This document shows positions 26,807 to 35,065 of a DNA stretch of 64,000 nt, one piece after another. This DNA comes from Collimonas antrihumi. GTDB lineage: Bacteria; Pseudomonadota; Gammaproteobacteria; Burkholderiales; Burkholderiaceae_D. Location of the stretch: positions 186,001 to 250,000 of the forward strand of contig NZ_JAGQED010000003.1 in the NCBI RefSeq assembly GCF_018304965.1, read 5' to 3'. A program made the translations under genes and the position numbers. The notes beneath the pieces are model-generated. The model was not told the DNA's origin. It did not search any database and worked only from the letters and a program-made list of their open reading frames with translations. The number at the start of each line of letters is the position of its first letter. Position 1 is the first letter of the stretch.

Positions 26807-26983
26807 TAATGCCGTTAAGTCAAGGTTACCGGTTATAGCGCTTGGCACGTCATGCCCGCGAACGCGGGAATCCATTTTAACCACCATGCTCTGCAACATG
26901 GATCCCCGCGTTCGCGGGGACGACGGAATGACCGCATTGGTCCATCTAAAGAATACCGTTCGTGGCTTAACTTAACGGCATTA
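26807..26983. mobile_element. 177-bp MITE-like element with REPIN core, copy 1
   Basis: Terminal inverted repeats: left TAATGCCGTTAAGTCAAG, right CTTAACTTAACGGCATTA (17 of 18 match). Inside, two inverted REP-like units (26849-26875 and 26898-26924), each itself palindromic around CCCGCGAACGCGGG or CCCCGCGTTCGCGGGG, face each other and can fold as a REPIN. Copy 2 at 37928-38104 is the same length and over 95% identical. No transposase is encoded, so it would be moved in trans. It abuts a truncated higB. No clear target-site duplication was seen. Confidence 0.8.
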
Positions 26984-26985
26984 GG

Positions 26986-27054
26986 AACTGGCGAATGATT
27001 TTCGCTTTTGATGGTATTGATGCGATTCTTGTTGATTATCGCGGCTATCACTGA
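26986..27054 (+). pseudogene. 3' remnant of a higB toxin gene
   Basis: In frame: NWRMIFAFDGIDAILVDYRGYH followed by TGA. As I recall the family, this is the C-terminal end of RelE/HigB-type toxins, which read GNWRMTF...DAILVDY..YH. The sequence before it is the end of the 177-bp element, and no N-terminal half is recognisable beyond the element. The toxin has therefore lost its 5' part, most simply by insertion or deletion at the element edge. Confidence 0.7.
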
Positions 27055-27071
27055 TTTTTACGGAGGTTTAT

Positions 27072-27346
27072 ATGACTCGAATGCACAACCCGCACACCCT
27101 GGCGAGGTATTAAGAGAGTACTTGGGCGACGTGACGGTGACGGACGCGGCCACCCGTCTTGGCGTTGGTCGCGTCACGCTTCAACGCATCGTTACCGGCG
27201 CTGCGGGGATTTCTCCTGACATGGCGTATCGCCTTGGTGCTGCCTTTGGCACCAGCCCTGAACTGTGGGCAGGAATGCAGCTGCAATACGATTTACACCA
27301 GGCAGGTAAGGTCAAGCGACCGAAGATCGAGCCCATCGCAGCGTAG
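27072..27346 (+). pseudogene. frameshifted HigA-type antitoxin
   Basis: GGAGG and an ATG at 27072 begin MTRMHNP, the usual start of HigA/VapI antitoxins, but this frame ends after 12 codons. One base over, the frame continues AHPGEVLREYLGDVTVTDAATRLGVGRVTLQRIVTGAAGISPDMAYRLGAAFG to KRPKIEPIAA, the intact HTH of the family. A single missing base near codon 8 explains both. A product could still arise from upstream TTG/ATG codons inside the higB remnant, or by frameshifting. With the truncated toxin it looks like a decayed module. Confidence 0.65.
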
Positions 27347-27543
27347 CGTACGGCCAGTGACTGACTGATCCGCTCGTAGAAGGAGGGGGCTCGCAGTGTG
27401 AAACCCCGCAGTTCTTTCTATCCAGCCTCCGGCGCGCTCAGTAGCGGACACTTCAACGCCACTCGTCTCAGCAATTCTCGGCTTCACGATGATGGAAGTC
27501 GTCTTCGGCGTCTTGCAGTGCATGCCGGTGCATAGCGGGCTGG

Positions 27544-27580
27544 CCCGGCCGGGTCCGGTCGCTGCCGGGACCTGGCCGGG
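27544..27580. terminator. GC-rich hairpin downstream of the GntR gene
   Basis: CCCGGCCGGGTCC (27544-27556) and GGACCTGGCCGGG (27568-27580) pair with one mismatch. It starts ten bases beyond the GntR stop on the minus strand. It lacks a T-run. Confidence 0.45.
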
Positions 27581-27590
27581 CAGTAATGCG

Positions 27591-28280
27591 CTAGATATAT
27601 TTGTACTGCGGCTCCGGCTTGACAATCAGCTGTTGCAGCGAGGCGATCAGATCGGCAAAGCGCTGGCCCTGGACCGTGACGTGCTGGCGTAGCAAGTCGG
27701 CAGTCAGTTCGCTGTCGCCGGCGATGATGGCTTGCACTACGCCGTCATGCTCCTGGTACGAGGCATTCAAGCGATCGCGCACTCGCAGTTGCAGCCGTCG
27801 ATATGGCCGCAGCCTGCGTTGCAGCGACTGCGCCTGGGCCACCAGGAAGGCGTTATGGCTGCCTTCATAGATGGCGCCATGGAAGGCTTCGTTCTTGTAG
27901 AAATAGATGTCGGGATCGTGCGCATCGCGCGCTTCCATGCAGGCCTGATGCGCCGCCAGCAGGCTGGCGTGTTCTTCGCTGGACATCCTGCGCGCCGCCA
28001 GGCGTCCGCACATGGCTTCCAGTTCCGCCATCACCTCAAACATTTCCACCAGCTGGCGTGGACCGATTTCGGCAACCACGGTGCCGCGCCGCGGGCGGGT
28101 CACTACGATGCCCATCGAAGCCAGCTGGATCAACGCCTCCCGCACAGGAGTGCGGGACACGCCGAACTTGATGGCCAGGTCGGTTTCATCGAGATGCTGG
28201 CCTGGGCGAAACTCACCAACTGCAATCATTTCTTCGATGGTTTCGCGTAGCGATTCCGAGCGATTTTTTGTCGTGAGCAT
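27591..28280 (-). CDS. GntR-family regulator (FadR/FCD type), probable malonate operon regulator
   Basis: 229 residues. The N-terminal winged helix has GQHLDETDLAIKFGVSRTPVREALIQLASMG at about residues 27-57. The FCD effector domain follows, with the metal-site pattern NEAFHGAIYEGSHN, RLR and EHDGVVQAI. Such regulators respond to small carboxylates. It is divergent from the TRAP/mdc operon, with a TTGTGTATACAA palindrome between, so it most likely controls malonate uptake and decarboxylation, like MdcY of Acinetobacter; that is inference from position. Confidence 0.85.
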   Translation of the reverse strand: MLTTKNRSESLRETIEEMIAVGEFRPGQHLDETDLAIKFGVSRTPVREALIQLASMGIVVTRPRRGTVVAEIGPRQLVEMFEVMAELEAMCGRLAARRMSSEEHASLLAAHQACMEARDAHDPDIYFYKNEAFHGAIYEGSHNAFLVAQAQSLQRRLRPYRRLQLRVRDRLNASYQEHDGVVQAIIAGDSELTADLLRQHVTVQGQRFADLIASLQQLIVKPEPQYKYI

Positions 28281-28340
28281 AATTTGGCCGTTTCTGGGAT
28301 TATGTGTATCCGAGATTTGATTGTAAAGCGTATTTATTCG

Positions 28341-28378
28341 TTGACATGAAAATGTTTTATGGAATATTGTGTATACAA
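28341..28378 (+). promoter_or_regulatory. promoter and GntR-type operator of the TRAP/mdc operon
   Basis: TTGACA (28341-28346), 18-base spacer, TATTGT (28365-28370). The near-perfect palindrome TTGTGTATACAA (28367-28378) overlaps the -10 box, matching the TTGTATACAA-like sites of GntR/FadR-type repressors. A half-site ATGTGTATC lies at about 28312-28320 on the GntR side. Confidence 0.55.
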
Positions 28379-28477
28379 GGAAATGAAAGAAGAATACATA
28401 GCATCTATCTTCAGCAATAATGGCGTGAAAAGTAGCTAAAACTGTATCGATAATTTTTCCAACAGAGGAGTGGAGAT

Positions 28478-29497
28478 ATGCCTTTAATCAGCAGAAGAGC
28501 GGTGCTGGGCGCGCTAGCGAGCACACCGTTCTGGTCAATGCCGTCAGTCTGGGCGCAGTCGAGCGCCCTGAAAATTTCGCACCAATTTCCCGGCGGGACA
28601 ATCAGCGAAGGCGACTTCCGTGATCGCCTGACCCGCGTGTTCGCCGCTGAAGTCGGCAAGCGCACCAACGGCAGCCTGAAGTTCGAAATCTATCCCGGCT
28701 CTTCATTGATGAAGACCAACTCCCAATTCTCTGCAATGCGTAAAGGCGCCCTGGATTTTTCCCTGGTGCCGCTTAACTACGCCGGTGGCGAAGTCCCGGA
28801 AGTGAACATCGGCCTGATGCCTGGCCTGGTGACTTCGTATGAGCAAGGCGCGGCCTGGAAGAATGCGGAAGTCGGCAAGGAATTGTCGCGCATCCTGCTG
28901 GAAAAGGGTGTCATCATCGTCAGCTGGATCTGGCAGGCCGGCGGTGTGGCGTCCCGCACCAAGCCGATCGTCGATCCTTCCGACGTCAAGGGACTGAAGG
29001 TACGCGGCGGTTCGCGTGAAATGGATTTGATCTTGAAAGAAGCCGGCGCTGCAGTCGTGACGCTGCCTTCCAACGAAATCTATGCGGCGATGCAGACCGG
29101 GGCGATGGATGCCGCCATGACGTCATCTACCTCGCTGATTTCCTTCCGTCTGGAAGAAGTTTCCAAGAGCCTGACCAGCGGCCGCGATAAGGCCTATTGG
29201 TATATGTTGGAACCTTTGATGATTTCCAAGGCGACCTTCGACCGTCTCACCAAGGAACAGCAGGTAGCGGTGATGGCCGTCGGCGCCGACATGGAGAAGT
29301 TTGCCCTTGACGCTGCGCGGCTCGATGATTCCGGTGTGGCTGCGGTCTATCAAAAAGCCGGCGCCAAAGTAGTCGACTTGAACGCTGCGACCGTCAAGAA
29401 GTGGCAGGACATCGCACGTACTACAGCGTGGAAGGACTACGCTGCAAGAAACGATAACTGCGCAAAATTGCTGAAACTGGCTGAGAAACTCCTATGA
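28478..29497 (+). CDS. TRAP transporter substrate-binding protein (DctP type)
   Basis: 339 residues. The signal sequence has an SRR motif (LISRRAVLGALAS) and ends near WAQS, so it may use Tat or Sec. The mature protein has the TRAP-binding-protein pattern: KISHQFPGG, KRTNGSLKFEIYPGSSL, DVKGLKVRGGSREMD and the conserved Arg region, then LPSNEIYAAMQTGAMDAAMTSSTS. The ligand is probably malonate, inferred from the operon. AGAGGAG precedes the ATG. It overlaps the next gene by four bases. Confidence 0.92.
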   Translation: MPLISRRAVLGALASTPFWSMPSVWAQSSALKISHQFPGGTISEGDFRDRLTRVFAAEVGKRTNGSLKFEIYPGSSLMKTNSQFSAMRKGALDFSLVPLNYAGGEVPEVNIGLMPGLVTSYEQGAAWKNAEVGKELSRILLEKGVIIVSWIWQAGGVASRTKPIVDPSDVKGLKVRGGSREMDLILKEAGAAVVTLPSNEIYAAMQTGAMDAAMTSSTSLISFRLEEVSKSLTSGRDKAYWYMLEPLMISKATFDRLTKEQQVAVMAVGADMEKFALDAARLDDSGVAAVYQKAGAKVVDLNAATVKKWQDIARTTAWKDYAARNDNCAKLLKLAEKLL

Positions 29498-30084
29498 GCC
29501 ACGGCTTCGACGCGAAGCCGACCGCCGGACCCGTCTTGCCTGCCATGCCGGATAATCCGGTAGTGGCGGTCCTGGCCGGCGTCCTCGAACGCTTCAATAA
29601 GCTGGCGCTGTATCTTTCCATGGCAGCGCTGATGCTGACGGCGCTGATCATGACTTATTCAGTGGTCGCGCGCTATTTCTTTCATGTTCCTACCGACTGG
29701 CAGGACGACGCCACGGTATTCATGCTGGTCGGCGTGATTTTCCTGTGTGCCGGTTATGCCCAATCGTATCGCGGCCACATCGGCATCGAAGCCTTGTCCT
29801 CGATACTGCCGGCCGGGGTGAACGCCGTGCGCTTGCTGCTGGTTGATGTGATCTCTTTCCTGTTCTGCGGATTCTTTTCATGGAAATCATGGACGCTGTT
29901 CCATGAAGCATGGTCGGAAGGCCAGACTACCTCATCCACCTTTGCACCGCCATTGTGGATTCCCTATTCGCTGATGGCGCTTGGCATGACGGTACTGACC
30001 TTGCAGATACTGGTGCAAGTGTTGACACGCCTGACTGACCGCGGCACTGCTGCTAATCCTAAAACTGTCTCCGGAGAGCAATGA
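29494..30084 (+). CDS. TRAP transporter small permease (DctQ type)
   Basis: 196 residues with four predicted membrane segments (about 40-60, 75-95, 110-130, 150-170), as is standard for DctQ. It starts inside the preceding stop (ATGA), and its stop overlaps the next start by four bases. It pairs with the large permease to form the Na+-dependent TRAP channel. Confidence 0.9.
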   Translation: MSHGFDAKPTAGPVLPAMPDNPVVAVLAGVLERFNKLALYLSMAALMLTALIMTYSVVARYFFHVPTDWQDDATVFMLVGVIFLCAGYAQSYRGHIGIEALSSILPAGVNAVRLLLVDVISFLFCGFFSWKSWTLFHEAWSEGQTTSSTFAPPLWIPYSLMALGMTVLTLQILVQVLTRLTDRGTAANPKTVSGEQ

Positions 30085-31430
30085 GTCCGCTTACCTTGGG
30101 TGTCTTGTACGGTATCGTCACGATTGTCGTGATGTGTTCCGGCATGCCGATTGCGTTCGCGCTCGGTGTCGTCGCGACTGGTTTCATGTACTTCTTCATG
30201 CCTGCGTCCTCGCTCGATACGATTACACAGAACGTCTACGAGGAAATTGCCTCGGTCACCTTGCTGTCGATTCCGCTGTTCATCTTGAAGGGGGCGGCTA
30301 TCGGTAAATCGCCGGCCGGGCGCGATCTGTATTCGGCGATCCATGCCTGGCTGAGCCGGGTGCCGGGCGGCCTCGGCATCGCCAACGTCTTTGCCTGCGC
30401 GTTGTTTGCAGCAATGGCCGGTTCTTCGCCTGCAACTTGTTCGGCGATCGGTTCTGCCGGTATTCCGGAAATGCGGCGGCGCGGTTATTCGCCGGGCTTT
30501 GCCGCCGGCATCATCGCTGCCGGCGGTACGCTCGGCATCTTGCTGCCGCCTTCGATCACCATGATCCTGTACGCGGTGGCGTCGGAGCAATCGCTGGGCC
30601 GGCTGTTCCTGGCCGGTGTCGGTCCTGGCGTACTGCTGGTGGTCCTGTTTGCCGGTTATGCCGTGTACCGGGCGCGCAAGGAATACCGGATCGCCCATGC
30701 CATCTACAGCGAGGGCGGCGCCAAGTCAGCCTATCTGGACGACGAGCATTTCACCCTTGCGCAAAAAGTTGAAATGCTGCCGCGCGTGCTGCCTTTCCTG
30801 ATTTTGCTGATCGGCGTGATGATTGCCTTGTACGGCGGTTTTGCCACGCCATCCGAGACCGCCGGCCTTGGCGCATTGCTGGCGATCGTGCTGATCGCGG
30901 TGGTGTACCGCATGTGGCGGCCAAGCGACCTGATGCCGTACCTGAATTCGACCATCAAGGAATCCTGCATGCTGCTGCTGATTATCGGCATGTCCTTGCT
31001 GTATTCCTATGTCATGAGTTACCTGCATATCAGCCAGTCGGCGGCGCAATGGGTGGTCGCCCTGCATCTGTCGAAATGGCTGCTGCTGGCGGTGATCTTG
31101 GTGATGGTGATCGTGCTTGGTTTTTTCCTGCCGCCGGTATCGATCATCCTGATGACCGCACCGATCATCTTGCCGCCGCTGCGCGAAGCAGGGTTCGACC
31201 TGATCTGGTTCGGCGTGGTGATGACGGTGGTGATGGAAATGGGTTTGATTCATCCACCGGTAGGTTTGAACCTGTTTGTCATCAAGAACATTGCGCCCGA
31301 TATTCCATTATCGGATGTGATCAAAGGCACGTTGCCGTTCTTGCTGCTGATGTTCCTGGCGATCATCCTGCTTTGCCTGTTCCCCGGCATTGTCACCGGA
31401 TTGCCTGATATGTTGATGGGAGTAAGGTAA
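30081..31430 (+). CDS. TRAP transporter large permease (DctM type)
   Basis: 449 residues with about 12 hydrophobic segments. Family landmarks include MPIAFALGVVATGFMYF, LLSIPLFILKGAAIGKSPAGRDLY, AAMAGSSPATCSAIGS and the C-terminal GLIHPPVGLNLFVIKN. It carries out substrate translocation with the small permease. Its stop overlaps the mdcA start (TAATG), tying transport to malonate breakdown. Confidence 0.94.
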   Translation: MSPLTLGVLYGIVTIVVMCSGMPIAFALGVVATGFMYFFMPASSLDTITQNVYEEIASVTLLSIPLFILKGAAIGKSPAGRDLYSAIHAWLSRVPGGLGIANVFACALFAAMAGSSPATCSAIGSAGIPEMRRRGYSPGFAAGIIAAGGTLGILLPPSITMILYAVASEQSLGRLFLAGVGPGVLLVVLFAGYAVYRARKEYRIAHAIYSEGGAKSAYLDDEHFTLAQKVEMLPRVLPFLILLIGVMIALYGGFATPSETAGLGALLAIVLIAVVYRMWRPSDLMPYLNSTIKESCMLLLIIGMSLLYSYVMSYLHISQSAAQWVVALHLSKWLLLAVILVMVIVLGFFLPPVSIILMTAPIILPPLREAGFDLIWFGVVMTVVMEMGLIHPPVGLNLFVIKNIAPDIPLSDVIKGTLPFLLLMFLAIILLCLFPGIVTGLPDMLMGVR

Positions 31431-33091
31431 TGGACGGGCGGCGCTGGGATTTACGCAATACTAATCGCGAACAGCGCCTGCAGCGCGCCGCCAACGTTCT
31501 TGGCAGCGCCTGCAAAGGCAAACTGGTAGACACCGGACGGATTGCGGATTTGCTGTACAGCGTACTGGAATCCGGCGACCGGGTTTGCCTGGAGGGGAAT
31601 AACCAGAAACAGGCCGATTTCCTGGCCAAGGCCCTGGCTAAACTCGATTCCGGCCGTATCAGCGGCCTGCACATGCTGCTGTCGGTGCTGGCCTTGCCGG
31701 AACACCTGGATGTGTTTGAAAACGGTGTCGCCGAGCGTCTGGATTTTTCCTTTTCCGGACCACAGGCGGTGCGCCTGGCCAGGCTGGTGGCGGCTGGCAA
31801 GCTGAATATCGGCGCGATCCATACCTATCTGGAATTGTTCGGCCGCTACTTTGTCGACCTGACGCCGCGGGTGGCCCTGGTCGCGGCGCAGGCGGCGGAC
31901 CGCCACGGCAATCTCTACACCGGGCCGAATACCGAAGACACGCCGGCGATTGTCGAAGCCACTGCCTTCAGCGGCGGCATCGTGATCGCCCAGGTCAACC
32001 AGATAGTCGATGTGCTGCCGCGCGTGGATATTCCGGCGGACTGGGTCAGCTTCGTGGTGGAAGCGCCGACCCCGCACTATATCGAACCATTGTTTACCCG
32101 CGATCCGGCGCAGATATCCGAGATCCAGGTCCTGATGGCGATGATGGCGATCAAGGGAATTTATGCTGAATACCAGGTGCAGCGTCTGAACCACGGCATC
32201 GGTTTCGACACTGCCGCGATTGAACTGATTTTGCCGACCTATGCGGCATCGCTGGGTTTGAAAGGCAAGATCTGCAAGCACTGGGCGCTTAATCCGCATC
32301 CGGCGTTGATCCCGGCGATCGAAGCCGGTTTTGTCGAGTCTGTCCATTCCTTCGGTTCCGAACTCGGCATGGAAGAGTACATCCGTGCCCGGTCGGACGT
32401 TTTCTTTGTCGGCAGCGACGGCTCCATGCGCAGCAACCGCGCTTTCAGCCAGATGGCCGGTCACTATGCCTGCGACATGTTCATCGGCTCGACTCTGCAA
32501 ATCGATTTACAGGGTAATTCATCGACCGCGACCGCCGGCCGCATCGCCGGTTTCGGCGGCGCGCCGAACATGGGCGCCGATGCACGCGGCCGGCGCCATG
32601 CCAGCCCGGCCTGGCTGAAAGCCGGACGCCAGGCGCGCGAAGGCAAGAACCAGATCCCGCGCGGACAAAAGCTGGTGGTGCAAATTGTCGAGACGTTCCG
32701 CGAGCACATGCAGCCGGCATTCGTCGAGCGGCTGGATGCCTGGGAACTGGCTGAACAAGCCGATATGGCGATTCCGCCGGTGATGATTTATGGCGATGAC
32801 GTGAGCCACATCCTGACCGAAGAAGGACTAGCCAATCTGCTGTTATGCCGCAGCGACGAAGAACGCGAGCAGGCGGTGCGCGGGGTTGCCGGCTATACCC
32901 CGGTCGGGCTGGGGCGCGACAAACGCATGGTCGAGAACTTGCGTGATCGCGGGATTATCCGGCGGCCTGAAGATCTCGGCATCGATAAGCGGCTGGCGAC
33001 GCGCGACTTGCTGGCGGCGAAAAGCATGAAAGATCTGGTGCGTGCCTCGGGCGGTTTGTATAGTCCGCCAAGGCGCTTCAGGAACTGGTAA
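31430..33091 (+). CDS. mdcA: malonate decarboxylase alpha subunit (acetyl-S-ACP:malonate ACP transferase)
   Basis: 553 residues, the usual length for MdcA. It has the CoA-transferase-like fold and starts WDLRNTNREQRLQRAANV. Conserved segments include CLEGNNQKQADFLAKAL, GPNTEDTPAIVEATAFSGGIVIAQVNQ and GNSSTATAGRIAGFGGAPNMGADARGRRHASPAW. It exchanges malonate for acetate on the acyl-carrier-protein thioester. First decarboxylase gene after the TRAP genes, with overlapping start. Confidence 0.96.
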   Translation: MDGRRWDLRNTNREQRLQRAANVLGSACKGKLVDTGRIADLLYSVLESGDRVCLEGNNQKQADFLAKALAKLDSGRISGLHMLLSVLALPEHLDVFENGVAERLDFSFSGPQAVRLARLVAAGKLNIGAIHTYLELFGRYFVDLTPRVALVAAQAADRHGNLYTGPNTEDTPAIVEATAFSGGIVIAQVNQIVDVLPRVDIPADWVSFVVEAPTPHYIEPLFTRDPAQISEIQVLMAMMAIKGIYAEYQVQRLNHGIGFDTAAIELILPTYAASLGLKGKICKHWALNPHPALIPAIEAGFVESVHSFGSELGMEEYIRARSDVFFVGSDGSMRSNRAFSQMAGHYACDMFIGSTLQIDLQGNSSTATAGRIAGFGGAPNMGADARGRRHASPAWLKAGRQAREGKNQIPRGQKLVVQIVETFREHMQPAFVERLDAWELAEQADMAIPPVMIYGDDVSHILTEEGLANLLLCRSDEEREQAVRGVAGYTPVGLGRDKRMVENLRDRGIIRRPEDLGIDKRLATRDLLAAKSMKDLVRASGGLYSPPRRFRNW

Positions 33092-33141
33092 AGACGGCTG
33101 CAGCAAAGAGTTGGTGCAATAAGCTGGTGAATGGAGGTCTT

Positions 33142-33456
33142 GTGGAAACTTTGAATTTTCGTTTTGAGCACGGTAAGCACCGGCTTCCGCCCGCTGCCCA
33201 GCTGTCCGGCGTGGTCAGTTCGGGTAACTTGGAAGTGCTGGTCGAACCGGCCGCGCTGAACGGCGCCTGCACGATTGAAATCAGGACTGCGGCGCGCGGA
33301 TTCGGCGCTATCTGGGAAGCCGTGCTGGGCGATTTCCAGGAGCGCTGGCAACTGGCCGACGCCCGTATCGCGATCAATGACATGGGGGCCACCCCGGCGG
33401 TGGTCAGCTTGCGCCTGGATCAGGCGTTGCAGGCAATGACAGGGAACACGCCATGA
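33142..33456 (+). CDS. mdcC: malonate decarboxylase acyl-carrier protein (delta subunit)
   Basis: 104 residues from a GTG start (METLNFRFEHGKHRL), chosen because GGAGG lies just upstream and the family begins METL. Ser27 in VVSSGNLEVLVE is the likely attachment site of the 2'-(5''-phosphoribosyl)-3'-dephospho-CoA group that MdcB and MdcG provide. Overlaps mdcD by four bases. Confidence 0.93.
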   Translation: METLNFRFEHGKHRLPPAAQLSGVVSSGNLEVLVEPAALNGACTIEIRTAARGFGAIWEAVLGDFQERWQLADARIAINDMGATPAVVSLRLDQALQAMTGNTP

Positions 33457-34352
33457 GCAGCTACCTGGAAGCGAACGCGCGCGAGCGCTTGTTTGCGGTG
33501 CTGGATGTCGACAGTTTTCATGAATTCCTGCCGCCAGCGCTAAGGATTGTCAGCCCGCATTTGGGCCAGCTGGACGCGCCGGTGTCGTTCGACGATGGCG
33601 TGGTGATCGGCCAGGGACGGCTGCACGGCGAGTGCGTATTCGTAGCGGCGCAAGAGGGCGGTTTCATGGGCGGCGCGGTGGGCGAGGTGCATGGCGCCAA
33701 GCTCACCGGTTTGTTGCAACGCGCTCTGCGGGACCGCCCGTATGCCGTGCTGCTGTTGCTGGAAACCGGCGGCGTGCGTCTGCATGAAGCCAACGCCGGG
33801 CTGATTGCCGTGTCTGAAGTCATGCGCGCCTTGCTTGGGGTACGCGCTGCCGGTATTCCAGTGATTGTGCTGGTCGGCGGTTCCAACGGTTGCTTCGGCG
33901 GCATGGGCATCGTCGCCCGCTGCGCCAATGCGATCGTGATGTCGGAAGAAGGGCGGCTGGCGATGTCGGGGCCGGAGGTGATAGAGACGGCTAACGGCGT
34001 CGAAGAATTCGATTCGCGCGACCGTGCGCTGGTATGGCGCACCAGCGGCGGCAAGCATCGTTATTTGCTTGGCGATTGCCAGATGCTGGTGGCCGACAGC
34101 AACGCCGCGTTTCGACAGGCAGCGTTCGACCTGGCGCAAGAATCCCATGCCAACGCCGGTAATATTCCCTTGACGCTGGCGGCGTTGGAAGCAGAACAGC
34201 AATTTTTACAGAACCGTATCGTCCGCTTTGGCGCCGCTGCCGATCCGCTCGATATCTGGAGTGGAATCGGCGTGGTTGATGCCAACCAGCTGCCGATGCT
34301 GGAAGCGGATGCTTTCGTTGCCGCTACTGCCGAATTGCGGCTGGGAGTTTGA
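33453..34352 (+). CDS. mdcD: malonate decarboxylase beta subunit
   Basis: 299 residues of the carboxyltransferase/crotonase-like fold. Motifs include QEGGFMGGAVGEVHGAKLTGLLQRAL and VIVLVGGSNGCFGGMGIVARCANAIVMSEEGRLAMSGPEVIE. With MdcE it decarboxylates malonyl-S-ACP without biotin. The start overlaps the mdcC stop (ATGA). Confidence 0.96.
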   Translation: MSSYLEANARERLFAVLDVDSFHEFLPPALRIVSPHLGQLDAPVSFDDGVVIGQGRLHGECVFVAAQEGGFMGGAVGEVHGAKLTGLLQRALRDRPYAVLLLLETGGVRLHEANAGLIAVSEVMRALLGVRAAGIPVIVLVGGSNGCFGGMGIVARCANAIVMSEEGRLAMSGPEVIETANGVEEFDSRDRALVWRTSGGKHRYLLGDCQMLVADSNAAFRQAAFDLAQESHANAGNIPLTLAALEAEQQFLQNRIVRFGAAADPLDIWSGIGVVDANQLPMLEADAFVAATAELRLGV

Positions 34353-34354
34353 AC

Positions 34355-35065
34355 ATGGACTGGAAAGCCCTGACAGCGAAGCTGTTCCCCGATGGCCATA
34401 CCGTGGTCGAGAAAGATGATTTCTTAAGCGGCACGGCAGAGGTCGACGGTAGCACCGTGACGGTGATCGGCACTACCGGCCATGCTGCGATCGGCGTTGA
34501 AATCGCTTTGTTGCAGGCGCAGGCGATCCTGGCGACCGTCCGCCAGCATCCGCAACGATCCATCGTGATCCTGGTTGATACCCAAGGCCAGCGCCTGCGG
34601 CATCGGGATGAAATGCTGGGCATTAACAGCTATATGGCGCAGCTGGCAAAGTGTATCGACCTGGCGCGGCGGCGGCAGCACAAGATCGTCGGGCTGGTTT
34701 ACGACCAGGCATTGTCGGGCGGCTTTATCACCAGCGGCTTGATGGCCGACGCCTGTTATGCCTTGCCGGACGCCACCATCCGCGTCATGGGTCTGCCAGC
34801 CATGGCGAGGATTACCAAGGTGCCTGAAGCAAGACTGACAGAGCTGGCCAAGAGCAACCCTGTATTTGCACCCGGCGCCGTCAATTATCTGCATATGGGC
34901 GGCATCGAAGCGATCTGGGATGGCGATCTGGCCCGGCAACTGGTAACGGCTTTGCGCGAGGCCGACCCGCAAGACCGGCGCAGCGCAGCCGGCCTGCAAC
35001 GCGGTGGCCGCAGCCAGGCTTGGCAGGTAACCCAGGCTGTGATGGATTATGCTGGCCCGCCATAG
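34355..35065 (+). CDS. mdcE: malonate decarboxylase gamma subunit
   Basis: 236 residues from the ATG at 34355 (MDWKALTAKLFPDGH), two bases after the mdcD stop. Motifs include VIGTTGHAAIGVEIALLQAQ, VDTQGQRLRHRDEMLGINSYMAQLAKC and YDQALSGGFITSGLMADACYALPDA. It forms the catalytic decarboxylase with MdcD. It overlaps mdcG by 17 bases. Confidence 0.95.
   Translation: MDWKALTAKLFPDGHTVVEKDDFLSGTAEVDGSTVTVIGTTGHAAIGVEIALLQAQAILATVRQHPQRSIVILVDTQGQRLRHRDEMLGINSYMAQLAKCIDLARRRQHKIVGLVYDQALSGGFITSGLMADACYALPDATIRVMGLPAMARITKVPEARLTELAKSNPVFAPGAVNYLHMGGIEAIWDGDLARQLVTALREADPQDRRSAAGLQRGGRSQAWQVTQAVMDYAGPP

Noticed and set aside
26619-26975. 118-codon frame running into the 177-bp element
   Set aside because: It has no ribosome site or recognisable domain, and its 3' half is element sequence. 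It does not resemble the missing HigB N-terminus.
31451-32500. 349-codon frame antisense to mdcA
   Set aside because: It is a shadow of mdcA, which has all family motifs and the overlapping operon start.
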